From: Abditibacteriota bacterium
Lineage (GTDB): Bacteria; Armatimonadota; UBA5829
Direction of reading: 5' to 3'
DNA length: 40,913 bases
Assembly: GCA_017445025.1 (NCBI GenBank)
Contig: JAFSVJ010000093.1
Location: forward strand, 1 to 40,913
Shown piece after piece: positions 25,677 through 33,476 of this stretch; the stretch's first letter is position 1, and each line of letters starts with the position of its first letter. Under the pieces are notes generated by a model. The model was not told the origin of the DNA, did not search any database, and saw only the letters and a list, made by a program, of their open reading frames with translations. A program made the position numbers and the translations under genes.

Positions 25677-27713
25677 ATGAAAAAAATAATAATAAGTCTA
25701 TTGATGATATTTATAGTGGCATGTGTTTTTGCCACAGAGTATAAAGTATCGGAAAGTAAAGAAACTAAGATAAGTAAAATCAAAGAAGAGGGATATGAGA
25801 TTATTGTTCCTAAAGGCTTGTTTGAGGGCGTTTTGTCTGTAGAAAAAGTTTCTCCTACGGATTTTGATGCCTCTGCCGGAGTTCTTTTGCAGATTAAAGG
25901 AAAAGAAGGAACTTTTGTTCATTTTCCCACACCTATAGAAATCACTTTTAAAATCTCTGACATGACGGATATTGAAAGATATTTGTTTGTATATAGAGAC
26001 TTTGACAATAAACTTCACTGTTATTTCCCCGATGAAATAAATATTAAGGATAAGAAAATCACCTATTCTGTATATCACACAGGCGAATGGTATTGCGGAA
26101 AAGGAGATAAAGAGCAGGTTTTGGAATTAATAAGTGATAGAGCTGCCACCGCGGTTATGGTTTATGAAAGTTTAAAGGCTTCTGTGATAAATGATGTTAA
26201 GGAATCCTTTGATGATCTTTTGAGAGCTTTGGATATAGTGGACGAAAATACAAAAGAGAAATTTATGAGTGATTTCTTTAATGTTATAAGGTCCGGCTCA
26301 GCAAAGGGAACTCTTGAATATATTTCAGGAGATTTGAAGGGAAAAGACCAAAAAACCATTGATAAAGATATTAATAATACTTTGGTTTGGCAAATATGGC
26401 GAGTTTTGCAAAGAAATACTAAAATAGCCGGTATACAATCTTTGTTTTTGGGAAAGCTTGAGGAAGCGGCTAAATGGGTAGCCGGAGGAGAAATTGACGA
26501 GGCTGTGGAATGTATTAAAAAGGCTTTTGATAAGGTGCCACAGTATGAAGTGTTTAAGTCAACTCTTGCTAATTCTGTAAATAAACAGAAACAAACCATT
26601 TTTGCTTATGTTGAATATGATGAACTAAATGATGTTTATGACCTGTTTACGGGAGAGGGGATAGTATTTCCCGGTTCCGATAAATATTTAGATGATCCGG
26701 AAGCTTGTGCGGAATATTTGGAATATGATAAGCCTAACAGCAGAATTTTGAGAGCCTATTGTGTAAATTTGAATATAAAGCCGGAAGATATGACAGAGTC
26801 TTCAAGAGTCCGATTTTATAATCAGTTTAGGAGAGATTTGGGTTCATATCTTGTGGACAGACAAGCCGGAGATTTTCGGGTGGAAGATCAAAAGGATAAT
26901 GAAATTCTTTTTATAAATGAACTCAGTAAAGTTAACCTTTTGTCCACATTCGGAAACGATAAATGTTTTGATGACGCTAAAACTTTTACTTTAGAGCGTA
27001 GGTTATCAAAGATATACAGTATCAGGGATGCTGTTTTTGGAATTACTGGTATAGATTCTTTTGAGCCTAAGGAGTTGTGTAGTCTTATAGTGGCTTATGT
27101 TCAATCTTATGATGGTTATGATAACCCTAAGTTTTATACATATTTAACGGAAAAGAATTATAGCACGGAAGCTACAGGTTATGAAAAATATACAGTAGAG
27201 AAATATAACAGCACTTCAGAGGGGGGATTTTTCAGTGCCTTAGGAGAGGTGCTGGATATTCTTGTAAACAAGAACGGAGTTCCAAGCCATAAGGAGACGG
27301 GAAAGTATAACCTTGTAGATATAAGAGATGATAAAGATCATAGATTTTCCGGTGGAAAGGGTGAATGGACTTATAAAGACGATTATTATAAGGTGTTCTT
27401 TGAAGCTAAAAATATGCCCGGACATATCTCTCCCGGTAGCAGTGAGGATATAAAACTTTACATTGAAAAAGCTCGAGATGATACCGTATATTATGATGAT
27501 ACCCTTGATTTTAAAATAGAGCTTCACAGTTCTGATTTTAGTTTTAACAGAAATAAGCTTAGGTCAACAGGCTTTAAAGAGTCTAAGGATACTGTCAGAA
27601 TGTATTGCCCCGGTGGAAGACCTTCCGGAGGAGACAGATTATATTTAACAGTCGTAGTTACTGCGGGAAGACGAGAAGCAAGAACTACATATGTCTATGA
27701 ATATAAAAAATAA
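25677..27713 (+). CDS. Large secreted protein of unknown function
   Basis: 678 residues with a clear signal peptide (MKKIIISLLMIFIVACVFA) that could be a lipoprotein signal (VAC). The N-terminal 140 residues look like a beta-sandwich domain (VPKGLFEGVLSVEKV, THFPTPIE-type strand, HTGEWYCGK). A helical middle follows (about 150-330, charged and coiled-coil-like), and beta-rich C-terminal segments (about 520-678) include repeated DxDxx and G-G-x-R patterns. I do not recognise the family. ATG at 25677 has AAGGATG upstream. It is followed by a hairpin terminator. Its 5' part is duplicated just upstream, which suggests the locus is recombining. Confidence 0.7.
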   Translation: MKKIIISLLMIFIVACVFATEYKVSESKETKISKIKEEGYEIIVPKGLFEGVLSVEKVSPTDFDASAGVLLQIKGKEGTFVHFPTPIEITFKISDMTDIERYLFVYRDFDNKLHCYFPDEINIKDKKITYSVYHTGEWYCGKGDKEQVLELISDRAATAVMVYESLKASVINDVKESFDDLLRALDIVDENTKEKFMSDFFNVIRSGSAKGTLEYISGDLKGKDQKTIDKDINNTLVWQIWRVLQRNTKIAGIQSLFLGKLEEAAKWVAGGEIDEAVECIKKAFDKVPQYEVFKSTLANSVNKQKQTIFAYVEYDELNDVYDLFTGEGIVFPGSDKYLDDPEACAEYLEYDKPNSRILRAYCVNLNIKPEDMTESSRVRFYNQFRRDLGSYLVDRQAGDFRVEDQKDNEILFINELSKVNLLSTFGNDKCFDDAKTFTLERRLSKIYSIRDAVFGITGIDSFEPKELCSLIVAYVQSYDGYDNPKFYTYLTEKNYSTEATGYEKYTVEKYNSTSEGGFFSALGEVLDILVNKNGVPSHKETGKYNLVDIRDDKDHRFSGGKGEWTYKDDYYKVFFEAKNMPGHISPGSSEDIKLYIEKARDDTVYYDDTLDFKIELHSSDFSFNRNKLRSTGFKESKDTVRMYCPGGRPSGGDRLYLTVVVTAGRREARTTYVYEYKK

Positions 27714-27718
27714 ATAAC

Positions 27719-27750
27719 AAATCCCAAATATATAGTATTTGGGATTTTAT
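27719..27750 (+). terminator. Terminator of the large secreted protein gene
   Basis: AAATCCCAAATA pairs with TATTTGGGATTT around TATAG; T's follow. Confidence 0.9.
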
Positions 27751-27751
27751 T

Positions 27752-27881
27752 ATTTGTGAATTGTAATTACAAAGGAAACAGTTAAAAAACTATTTTTTAA
27801 CAATGTTTAAAAATAGTTTTTTTATGAGATATAATTTAATTAGGATTGTAACTGTTTCTTTTGCAACTACAATTCACAAAT
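27752..27881 (+). mobile_element. MITE-like element of 130 bp
   Basis: Imperfect terminal inverted repeats of about 30 bp: the left end starts ATTTGTGAATTGTAATTACA (27752), and the right end, reverse-complemented, ATTTGTGAATTGTAGTTGCA. Both continue with a shared (A)GAAACAGTTA. Inside is a 16-bp internal palindrome (AAAAAACTATTTTT with AAAAATAGTTTTTT) and a TATAAT-like box. There is no open frame and no transposase in the window. No clear target-site duplication. Single ends occur at 11885-11946 and 28215-28249. Confidence 0.75.
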
Positions 27882-28013
27882 GAAATATACAAATTAAAAA
27901 TAAACAGTCCTTATATTGAAAAGAATAACTCAAAGGGAAATTTGGGTAAACCGGTTTATAAAGAAGGGGATAAAATCTATATTCCTTTAGGAATAACAAG
28001 AAGTTTTTTATAA
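27882..28013 (+). pseudogene. Protein-like fragment without a start codon
   Basis: Directly after the MITE-like element an open frame of 43 codons reads EIYKLKINSPYIEKNNSKGN, then LGKPVYKEGDKIYIPLGI, and ends in TAA. No ATG or other start occurs in frame before it, because the element lies there. It has protein-like composition (GKPVYKEGD) reminiscent of beta-rich envelope proteins; family not recognised. Probably the 3' end of a gene cut by the element. A hairpin (GCAATCTA with TAGATTGC, 28030-28051) and T's follow. Confidence 0.4.
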
Positions 28014-28072
28014 TGTTTACAGAAATATGGCAATCTATTAATGTAGATTGCTTCTCCTTTTTCTTTGATTTT

Positions 28073-28152
28073 CCACTTTTTTCCGTCACTTTTAGGAAAA
28101 TTCTCCACTTTTTGCCGGCAGTTTTAGGAAATACGCCACTTTTCGTCACGAC
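28073..28152 (+). repeat. Three imperfect 31-32 bp tandem repeats
   Basis: Units start at 28073, 28105 and 28136 (CCACTTTT..., then CAGTTTTAGGAAA-type middles; the third is partial). They lie just before the bidirectional terminator at 28174-28191. Confidence 0.6.
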
Positions 28153-28173
28153 TTTTTAAAATTATACAAAAAT

Positions 28174-28197
28174 GGCTCCCATTGGGGAGCCTTATTT
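28174..28197. terminator. Bidirectional terminator before the LRR gene
   Basis: GGCTCCC pairs with GGGAGCC around ATTG. TTATTTTAT follows on the plus strand; ATTTTTG follows on the minus strand, where it would end the 28281 gene. Confidence 0.8.
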
Positions 28198-28214
28198 TAT
28201 GATATGGATTTTTA

Positions 28215-28249
28215 ATTTGTGAGTTGTAATTACAAAAGAAACAATTACA
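28215..28249 (+). mobile_element. Solo inverted-repeat end of the MITE-like element
   Basis: ATTTGTGAGTTGTAATTACA then AAAGAAACAATTACA matches the left terminal repeat of the 27752 element. It lies just past the stop of the minus-strand LRR gene. Confidence 0.65.
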
Positions 28250-28280
28250 TTTACATTTATATTATACTGTATTAAAAAAC

Positions 28281-29111
28281 TTATATATCCCAAGTAAAGA
28301 CAGGATCTACTGCATAAGATTCGTATACTTCGAAGTAATCATCATCATATCTGGTTGCCGGATAAAAATAACTTTCTACCTTTTCCGGTGCATATAATTC
28401 TGTTTTTATATTACAGTCTTCTGTTATTTTGTAATAGAATGAACTTGCAAAGGCTTTTTTTTCAATAATTATGTTTGGATTCTCAATAGTTAATTTTTCT
28501 AAATTTAGACAACATATTGAATATGATGCAAGTCTTTTGACATTCTTAGGAATGATAAGCTCTTTGAGATAATGTTTGTGGTAATGGTTCATATTATAAG
28601 TGTCATATTCAAGATTTTCCGGGAAAGCATTTTTAGGTATGTAAGAAACTGTGGAAGGTATGGTATAGGTTTTATTTGTTTTTTGATCCGGATAATAAAT
28701 AAGTTTTGTCATTTTTTTATCAAATAAAACTCCATCAACGGAACAATATGTTTTGTTGTTAGAATTAACGATTATTTTTTCAAGATGAATAGATTCTCCC
28801 CCACCGCCTCTATCTCCATGATATTGTTCAAACATTCCTTGTGGAGCAATAGATTTTAATGTTGATGGTAATGAAATAGTATCAATTTTACCTGACCATT
28901 CAGAGAAAGCATTAGGTCCGATTGATGTAACCCCCTCCGGGATTGCTAATGTATTAATGAATTCTGGTTTTGGAGTATAACTGTTTAACATTTTGTTGGG
29001 TTTATATTTTACTAAAACATGATTTTTAATAATCATTTTGCCTGCAAATACTGTTGATAAACAACCAAAAACCAATAATAATGTGATAATGAGGGTTAAT
29101 ATTTTTCTCAT
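28281..29111 (-). CDS. Secreted BspA-like leucine-rich repeat protein
   Basis: The ATG at 29111 (GGAGAAT upstream) opens a signal peptide (MRKILTLIITLLLVFGCLS, TVFAG). The mature part (276 residues in total) has LRR_5/BspA-type repeats (LAIPEGVTSIGPNAFSEW, ISLPSTLKSIAP, IIPKNVKRLASYS). It also has the family island YCSVDGVLFDKKMTKLIYYP, which precedes IPSTVSYIPKNAF. Such proteins sit on the surface of gut bacteria and often bind host or neighbouring ligands; the ligand here is unknown. The repeats are less regular than in the LRR protein at 30350. Confidence 0.85.
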   Translation of the reverse strand: MRKILTLIITLLLVFGCLSTVFAGKMIIKNHVLVKYKPNKMLNSYTPKPEFINTLAIPEGVTSIGPNAFSEWSGKIDTISLPSTLKSIAPQGMFEQYHGDRGGGGESIHLEKIIVNSNNKTYCSVDGVLFDKKMTKLIYYPDQKTNKTYTIPSTVSYIPKNAFPENLEYDTYNMNHYHKHYLKELIIPKNVKRLASYSICCLNLEKLTIENPNIIIEKKAFASSFYYKITEDCNIKTELYAPEKVESYFYPATRYDDDYFEVYESYAVDPVFTWDI

Positions 29112-29123
29112 AAGATTCTCCTT

Positions 29124-29141
29124 TTGCATACCTCTATGCAA
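29124..29141 (-). promoter_or_regulatory. Inverted repeat in the leader of the secreted LRR gene
   Basis: TTGCATA, four bases, TATGCAA: perfect 7-bp arms at 29124-29130 and 29135-29141, about 13 bases upstream of the ATG at 29111. It overlaps the region before the ribosome site and could be an operator or a hairpin. Confidence 0.5.
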
Positions 29142-29195
29142 TTAAATAATATTTTTCGTTTAGAACGGATTAATTTTTCGTTCATAACCATAATT

Positions 29196-29224
29196 ATTAT
29201 ATAAAAAAAAAGAAAAAAACGCAA
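29196..29224 (-). promoter_or_regulatory. Promoter of the secreted LRR gene
   Basis: On the minus strand TTGCGT (29224-29219) and TATAAT (29201-29196) are 17 bases apart. Downstream, ATTTTTCGTT occurs twice on the plus strand (29151-29160 and 29173-29182), 22 bases apart, a possible operator pair. Confidence 0.6.
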
Positions 29225-29346
29225 GTTTTAAGCCATTTTTGGTGGAAAAAATAAAAAATCTCATTTTGGGGCAAATTTGAAAGATTTAGGGGTGGCAGAG
29301 TATTAGAATAAAAGTCTCAAATTCTCCTAAAAAAACTTATTTTAAC

Positions 29347-29376
29347 TTGATAAAATATAAAAATATATGGTATAAT
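29347..29376 (+). promoter_or_regulatory. Promoter of ridA
   Basis: TTGATA at 29347-29352 and TATAAT at 29371-29376, 18 bases apart, with ATATGG before the -10 box. Confidence 0.75.
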
Positions 29377-29412
29377 ATAGATAGATGTAAATACTATTAT
29401 TTTGAGGAAAAT

Positions 29413-29784
29413 ATGAAAGAAGTTTCTACAGATAAGGCTCCCGCTGCCGTAGGTCCCTATTCACAAGGGATTGTTGGGGGCAATACTTTATATATATCCG
29501 GGCAGTTGCCCATAGACCCTGAAACGGGAGAGATGATTACAGATATAAAAGCCGCAGCCACGTAGGCTCTTAAAAATATAATTGCCATTGCCGAAACCGT
29601 ATCTAAAAAAGATAACATAGTTCGCACCACGGTTTATATGAAAAACATAGGTGACTTTCCTCTCGTAAACGAGGCTTACAGTGAAATCTTTACGGATACA
29701 AAGCCTTCTCGTGTATGCGTTGGTGTGGCAGAGCTTCCCAAAGGTGCTCTTTTGGAAATCGAAGCAATAGCAGTGATTGATTAA
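29413..29784 (+). pseudogene. ridA: RidA (enamine/imine deaminase) with an in-frame TAG
   Basis: RidA clears reactive enamine intermediates from threonine metabolism. GAGGAAA precedes the ATG at 29413. The first 50 codons carry the family start ([29 protein letters not shown]), but codon 51 is TAG (29563-29565) in AAAT-stop-ALKNI, where Gln is expected. After it the same frame continues with intact RidA sequence (SRVCVGVAELPKGALLEIEA) to TAA at 29782. The length (123) fits the family, and only a CAG-to-TAG change is needed. TAG is a normal stop elsewhere here (for example in the genes at 231, 7181 and 24429), so recoding is unlikely. Confidence 0.85.
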
Positions 29785-29824
29785 ATGAAAAATGCAAAAT
29801 GCAAAATTTAATGCAGAATGAAAA

Positions 29825-29914
29825 ATAAAACCCCCGATTTTGCTCCGCAAAATCACCCCCTTGTTAGGGGGTAGCAGAGTGGTGCTAACGCACCACTTAG
29901 TTAGCGGGTTTTAT
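29825..29914. repeat. Cloverleaf-like palindromic repeat
   Basis: An outer stem ATAAAACCC (29825-29833) and GGGTTTTAT (29906-29914) encloses three hairpins: GATTTTGC-tcc-GCAAAATC, CCCCC-ttgtta-GGGGG, and GTGGTGC-taac-GCACCAC. It follows the ridA remnant; no coding content. Confidence 0.75.
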
Positions 29915-29931
29915 ATATCTTCTTAATTAAT

Positions 29932-30339
29932 ATGAATTATGGTGAAAACAACAGAATAATAAAAAAGCTTTTGGATACAGACAAAAAGCTGAAAGGAATA
30001 GTGGATAACAGGCTTGATTTGGTTGTAAAGCAAGTTGCTTATGGAGAACATGTTTATAATAAAGTAAATGAAATAAATAAAAACTATACTAACCCTCAAA
30101 ACATTGTATATAATGCTTTTATAATGCCTTATAGCAAAGAAGAAAATGGTTTTAATATAATATGTGTTGGAAAGGTAGATGTAGAATGGAAAAAAACAGG
30201 TAAACATTATGAAACAATAAGATTGATATTGTTAGATACTAAATATATTATGGATTTGGTATTTTTATCTGAAGAGAAAAAAAGAAAAGCGAAGAAAGGT
30301 TTATCATTTCTTTTGAAAAATTGTCCTCCCATTTATTAA
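29932..30339 (+). CDS. Hypothetical protein, 135 residues
   Basis: A small, lysine-rich, cytoplasmic-looking protein with helical N-terminus (IIKKLLDTDKKLKGIVDNRL) and beta-like middle (FNIICVGKVDVEWKKTGKHY). I do not recognise the family. No ribosome site is visible before the ATG at 29932; translation could start at an inner codon or by another route. The stop codon lies within a terminator hairpin (30325-30346). Coding is supported by protein-like composition and length only. Confidence 0.5.
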   Translation: MNYGENNRIIKKLLDTDKKLKGIVDNRLDLVVKQVAYGEHVYNKVNEINKNYTNPQNIVYNAFIMPYSKEENGFNIICVGKVDVEWKKTGKHYETIRLILLDTKYIMDLVFLSEEKKRKAKKGLSFLLKNCPPIY

Positions 30340-30351
30340 TGGGAGGTTTTT
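30325..30351. terminator. Terminator overlapping the stop codon
   Basis: CCTCCCATT pairs with AATGGGAGG around TATT. The stop TAA (30337-30339) of the plus-strand gene is inside. TTTTT follows on the plus strand; on the minus strand it follows the LRR gene at 30350. Confidence 0.88.
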
Positions 30352-31558
30352 AATATCTCTCAATTTTATCTTTAGGGACTAATGTTTTAGATAAATTTAA
30401 CTTTTGTGGGGCTTTGATTTTTTCGAGATTTTTACATCCGAGAAAGGTCCAATTTCCTATACTTATTACACTTTCCGGGATTGTTATTGTCTTAAGGCTT
30501 TTGCAACCGCTAAAAGTTAAAGCTTCAATAATTGTGACGCTGTCAGGTATATTTATTTTCTCAAGACTTATACAATTCTCAAAAGCACCGTCACCTATAC
30601 TTGTGACGCTATTGGGGATTGTTATTGACTTTAGGCTTTTGCAATGAGAAAATACATTATTTTCTATAATTGCCACACTATTGGAAATGGTTATTTCCTC
30701 AAGGTTTTCGCAATGCTTAAAAGCTTCATTACCTATACTTATGACATTATCGGGGATTGTTATTTCTTTTAAGCAAGTGCAATTTTCAAAAGCATTATTT
30801 TCTATAATAGTGACGCTGTCGGAAAGGGTTATTTTCTCAAGATTTTTACAATTCTCAAAAGCACATTTTTCTATATTTGTGACACCTTCCGGAATAATAA
30901 AGTTTTTGTCTGTCTTTCCGCAAGGGTAGCAGATCAATCTTGTCTTATCCTTATTATATAAAATACCTTCAAGAGAAGAATAAACTTTATTATAATCATT
31001 AACTATAATTGCTTCAAGGTTTTCGCACCCTCTAAAGACATTATCTCCTATACTCGTTACGCTGTCGGGGAGGGATATTTCCTTTAGGCAGGTGCATTTT
31101 TCAAAAGCATTATTTTCTATACTTGAGACAGTATCCGGAATGATTATTTCCTCAAGACTTACACAATGGCCAAAAGTATTTTCTCTGATATGATTTACAT
31201 TAATTGGGATTGAAATTGACTTAAGGTTAGAACAAGAATTAAAAACATTATTTCCAATATAAACAACACTTTCCGGGATGGTTATTGACTTAAGGTTTTC
31301 ACAACCGCTAAAGGCAGCATCTCCAATATGTAACACACTATCGGGGATGATTATTTCTTCAAGGTTTTTACAATTATAAAAAGCACAATCTCCTATACTT
31401 GTGACGCTATCCGGGATTGTTATTGACTTAAGGCAACTGTAATCCATAAAGGCCTCATCTCCAATATAAATTACATCCGTAGGAACAGTTATTATTTCAT
31501 CATTACCAATATATTTGACTAAAACATCATCTTCTATATAAAAATCAAAAATAGACAT
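30350..31558 (-). CDS. BspA-like leucine-rich repeat protein without signal peptide
   Basis: A 402-residue array of about 14 LRR_5 repeats of 23 residues (consensus LKxITIPDSVTSIGxNAFxxC, with Cys closing most repeats), split by one island (VYSSLEGILYNKDKTRLICY) after the sixth. The ATG at 31558 has AAGGTG upstream, and the earlier in-frame GTG lies in that site. No signal peptide is visible (MSIFDFYIEDDVLVKY), unlike the LRR gene at 28281, so it may stay in the cell or be secreted another way. Regular repeats imply recent expansion by recombination. Function unknown. Confidence 0.85.
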   Translation of the reverse strand: MSIFDFYIEDDVLVKYIGNDEIITVPTDVIYIGDEAFMDYSCLKSITIPDSVTSIGDCAFYNCKNLEEIIIPDSVLHIGDAAFSGCENLKSITIPESVVYIGNNVFNSCSNLKSISIPINVNHIRENTFGHCVSLEEIIIPDTVSSIENNAFEKCTCLKEISLPDSVTSIGDNVFRGCENLEAIIVNDYNKVYSSLEGILYNKDKTRLICYPCGKTDKNFIIPEGVTNIEKCAFENCKNLEKITLSDSVTIIENNAFENCTCLKEITIPDNVISIGNEAFKHCENLEEITISNSVAIIENNVFSHCKSLKSITIPNSVTSIGDGAFENCISLEKINIPDSVTIIEALTFSGCKSLKTITIPESVISIGNWTFLGCKNLEKIKAPQKLNLSKTLVPKDKIERY

Positions 31559-31570
31559 AACTAAAATCAC

Positions 31571-32127
31571 CTTATTTCAATATCAATAGTATTATAGCAT
31601 ATATATTATATTTTTTCAAATCAGAAATCATAAAAACGTGGAGCGTTAGCTCAACGATTTTTGATTTTCTATTTTTGCTTTTTATTTCCATCCCCCCATC
31701 ATTTGCTTCGCAAATGCCACCCCCCAACCCTTCGGTTTAGGGGGACAGAATGTTTACCATAGCCAACCTTAAAATTAAGAGCCCGCCAACCAAAGTGGTG
31801 CGAAGCACCACCACTTGAACCCCCTTTAGGGGGCTATGAGGAGCGAAGCGACTATGGGGGCCGTCAATTGTGCATTGTGCATTGTGCATTTATTTTTACC
31901 ATAGCCAACATTAAAATTTAGAGCCCGGTAACCAATGTCGAACGCAGTTCGAAGTTTTTGTGATTTGTGATTTGTGATTTTGTCCCCCTACAATCTTTTG
32001 CAAGAATCTTCTTTTGGTTTAATTTTTGGGGATTTGTGAAGACGACGGGTGGTCAGGATTAAAATCGTAAATATGCAATTTTACGATAGAAGTCTTATAA
32101 TTAAAGCCAACAACCAAAGTTATATAA
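31571..32127. repeat. Intergenic repeat tract
   Basis: About 560 bases without a gene. It contains a CCCCC-type unit in minus orientation (31687-31747) and two copies of the ACCATAGCC...TTAGAGCCC phrase (from 31742 and 31895). It also contains GTGGTGCGAAGCACCAC, CCCCCTTTAGGGGG, and TGTGCATTGTGCATTGTGCA (31868-31887). Confidence 0.65.
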
Positions 32128-33471
32128 TTAGGTGGATGAGAACAGTATAGATTCCTTTAGTTTGTTCAATGACCCTTCCGTGTTTTCCAAATCAATAAAA
32201 TGGATATGAATAGTAATATTATTACTTTTTAATATATCTTTATTTTTATAATCAGTATAATACTTAATATCAAGTTCATTGAGTTTTTTATCTTCTGTCT
32301 GTGGATATAGCAAGAATATATCATTAGCATTATATTTTAATCCATAAGCCACCATTTGATAAAGGTCCGGTTGTGAGATACCATATTGAAATTGCTTGTT
32401 TTCCAATACCTTCCATTTTGTATCCATTATGATAGTTTTATTATCTTTTTTTAATACTATGTCAGGTCTTAAGGGAAAAACACCTTTTGTTTTATTTTGT
32501 TCGTGTTCGATTTCAAGAAAATCAAATTCTGTATCCTGTGCCGTAATTTCAAATTCATTTCCCCAAAGTTGTTTTATCTTTGTCGCTATATAATCTTCAA
32601 ATATTTTTTCCATAGGGAAGAGAAAAGCGTCCACATCTGTATCACCGGAGAAGTTGGTAAAACCTCTTTTTTTGAGAAAGATTTTGGACCAGTTTATAAC
32701 ACTTTTGTAGTGGTATATGGTTCTGTCTAAGGTCTCTGCCTTTGCCAAATCTTTTTCAATATTTTGGGAAGGTTCCACAAATTCAAAGTGCATAAGCAAC
32801 TTGTTAATATCTCTGTAATTGTTGTTGTTATGAGTGAGCTTTTGGAGTTTTAAGAGAGTTGATTTTATAATACGATTTTCTGCCCTGTTAAGGCTGTATT
32901 CGTCATAGGCAACATAAAACCTTTCTTTGTGAAACATATTGTATCTTATGTTTTCTTTGAATAAGAGTTTCCCTTTGAGAAAAGGCATATTGTCTTCAAC
33001 CCTGATATAATCCGATTTCAGTCCTCTTTTGATAAGATTAAATACCTTTTTTATGTATTGGGAGATTAAAAACTCAAATATGGGCAAATTGTATGTGTCA
33101 AGATTGGCATTGTCAAAGATTTTTTCGTGGTTTGAGTCCTTAAGACAAGCAAGCATTTTATAAAAAATCTTTTTTGTCTCTATATTATTTACGTCAGACG
33201 TTGCAAGCTGAATTTTTGGCAAAACCTCAATTTGAACATCCTTTGTCTGAATAACCCCCACATAGTTTTTTAGATTTATAACTTGCCCGTATCCTTTTTT
33301 ATAGGTAATGTTATAAAAATCAAAAGAAGTTCCGGTATTTTTATCTTTATTTGTTTCTTCTTTGTTTTGCTCTAAGGTTTCACCTACAAATTTTATTAAA
33401 TTATTAAAGTTTGATTCAGATAAATCTTTTTTTGTAATAAACTCAAACTCTTTTTTTGTAATCGGTTTCAT
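32128..33471 (-). CDS. mcrC: McrC, nuclease subunit of the McrBC type IV restriction system
   Basis: McrC cleaves DNA when activated by McrB GTP hydrolysis. 447 residues. The N-terminal half has the YGQVINLKNYVGVIQT strand pattern and a helical middle. The PD-(D/E)xK nuclease core is at the end: RPDIVL with Asp near 336, and IMDTKWK with Asp near 350 and Lys near 352. The family signature QPDLYQMVAYG follows. Only five bases separate it from the mcrB stop and no strong ribosome site is seen, so it is probably translated by coupling. Confidence 0.93.
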   Translation of the reverse strand: MKPITKKEFEFITKKDLSESNFNNLIKFVGETLEQNKEETNKDKNTGTSFDFYNITYKKGYGQVINLKNYVGVIQTKDVQIEVLPKIQLATSDVNNIETKKIFYKMLACLKDSNHEKIFDNANLDTYNLPIFEFLISQYIKKVFNLIKRGLKSDYIRVEDNMPFLKGKLLFKENIRYNMFHKERFYVAYDEYSLNRAENRIIKSTLLKLQKLTHNNNNYRDINKLLMHFEFVEPSQNIEKDLAKAETLDRTIYHYKSVINWSKIFLKKRGFTNFSGDTDVDAFLFPMEKIFEDYIATKIKQLWGNEFEITAQDTEFDFLEIEHEQNKTKGVFPLRPDIVLKKDNKTIIMDTKWKVLENKQFQYGISQPDLYQMVAYGLKYNANDIFLLYPQTEDKKLNELDIKYYTDYKNKDILKSNNITIHIHFIDLENTEGSLNKLKESILFSST

Positions 33472-33476
33472 GGTAG

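Noticed and set aside
27874..28149. Open frame on the minus strand across the MITE-like region
   Set aside because: The translation runs through tandem repeats and the element end (KSGVFPKTAGKKW, KSGKSKKKEK) and has no recognisable domain or ribosome site.
28073..28152. CRISPR array
   Set aside because: Only three imperfect units without unique spacers of constant length and no cas genes in the window.
29563..29565. TAG reassigned to Gln in this organism
   Set aside because: Several intact genes in the window end in TAG at the expected family length (for example 7181, 23687, 24429, 39029). A single mutation in ridA is simpler.
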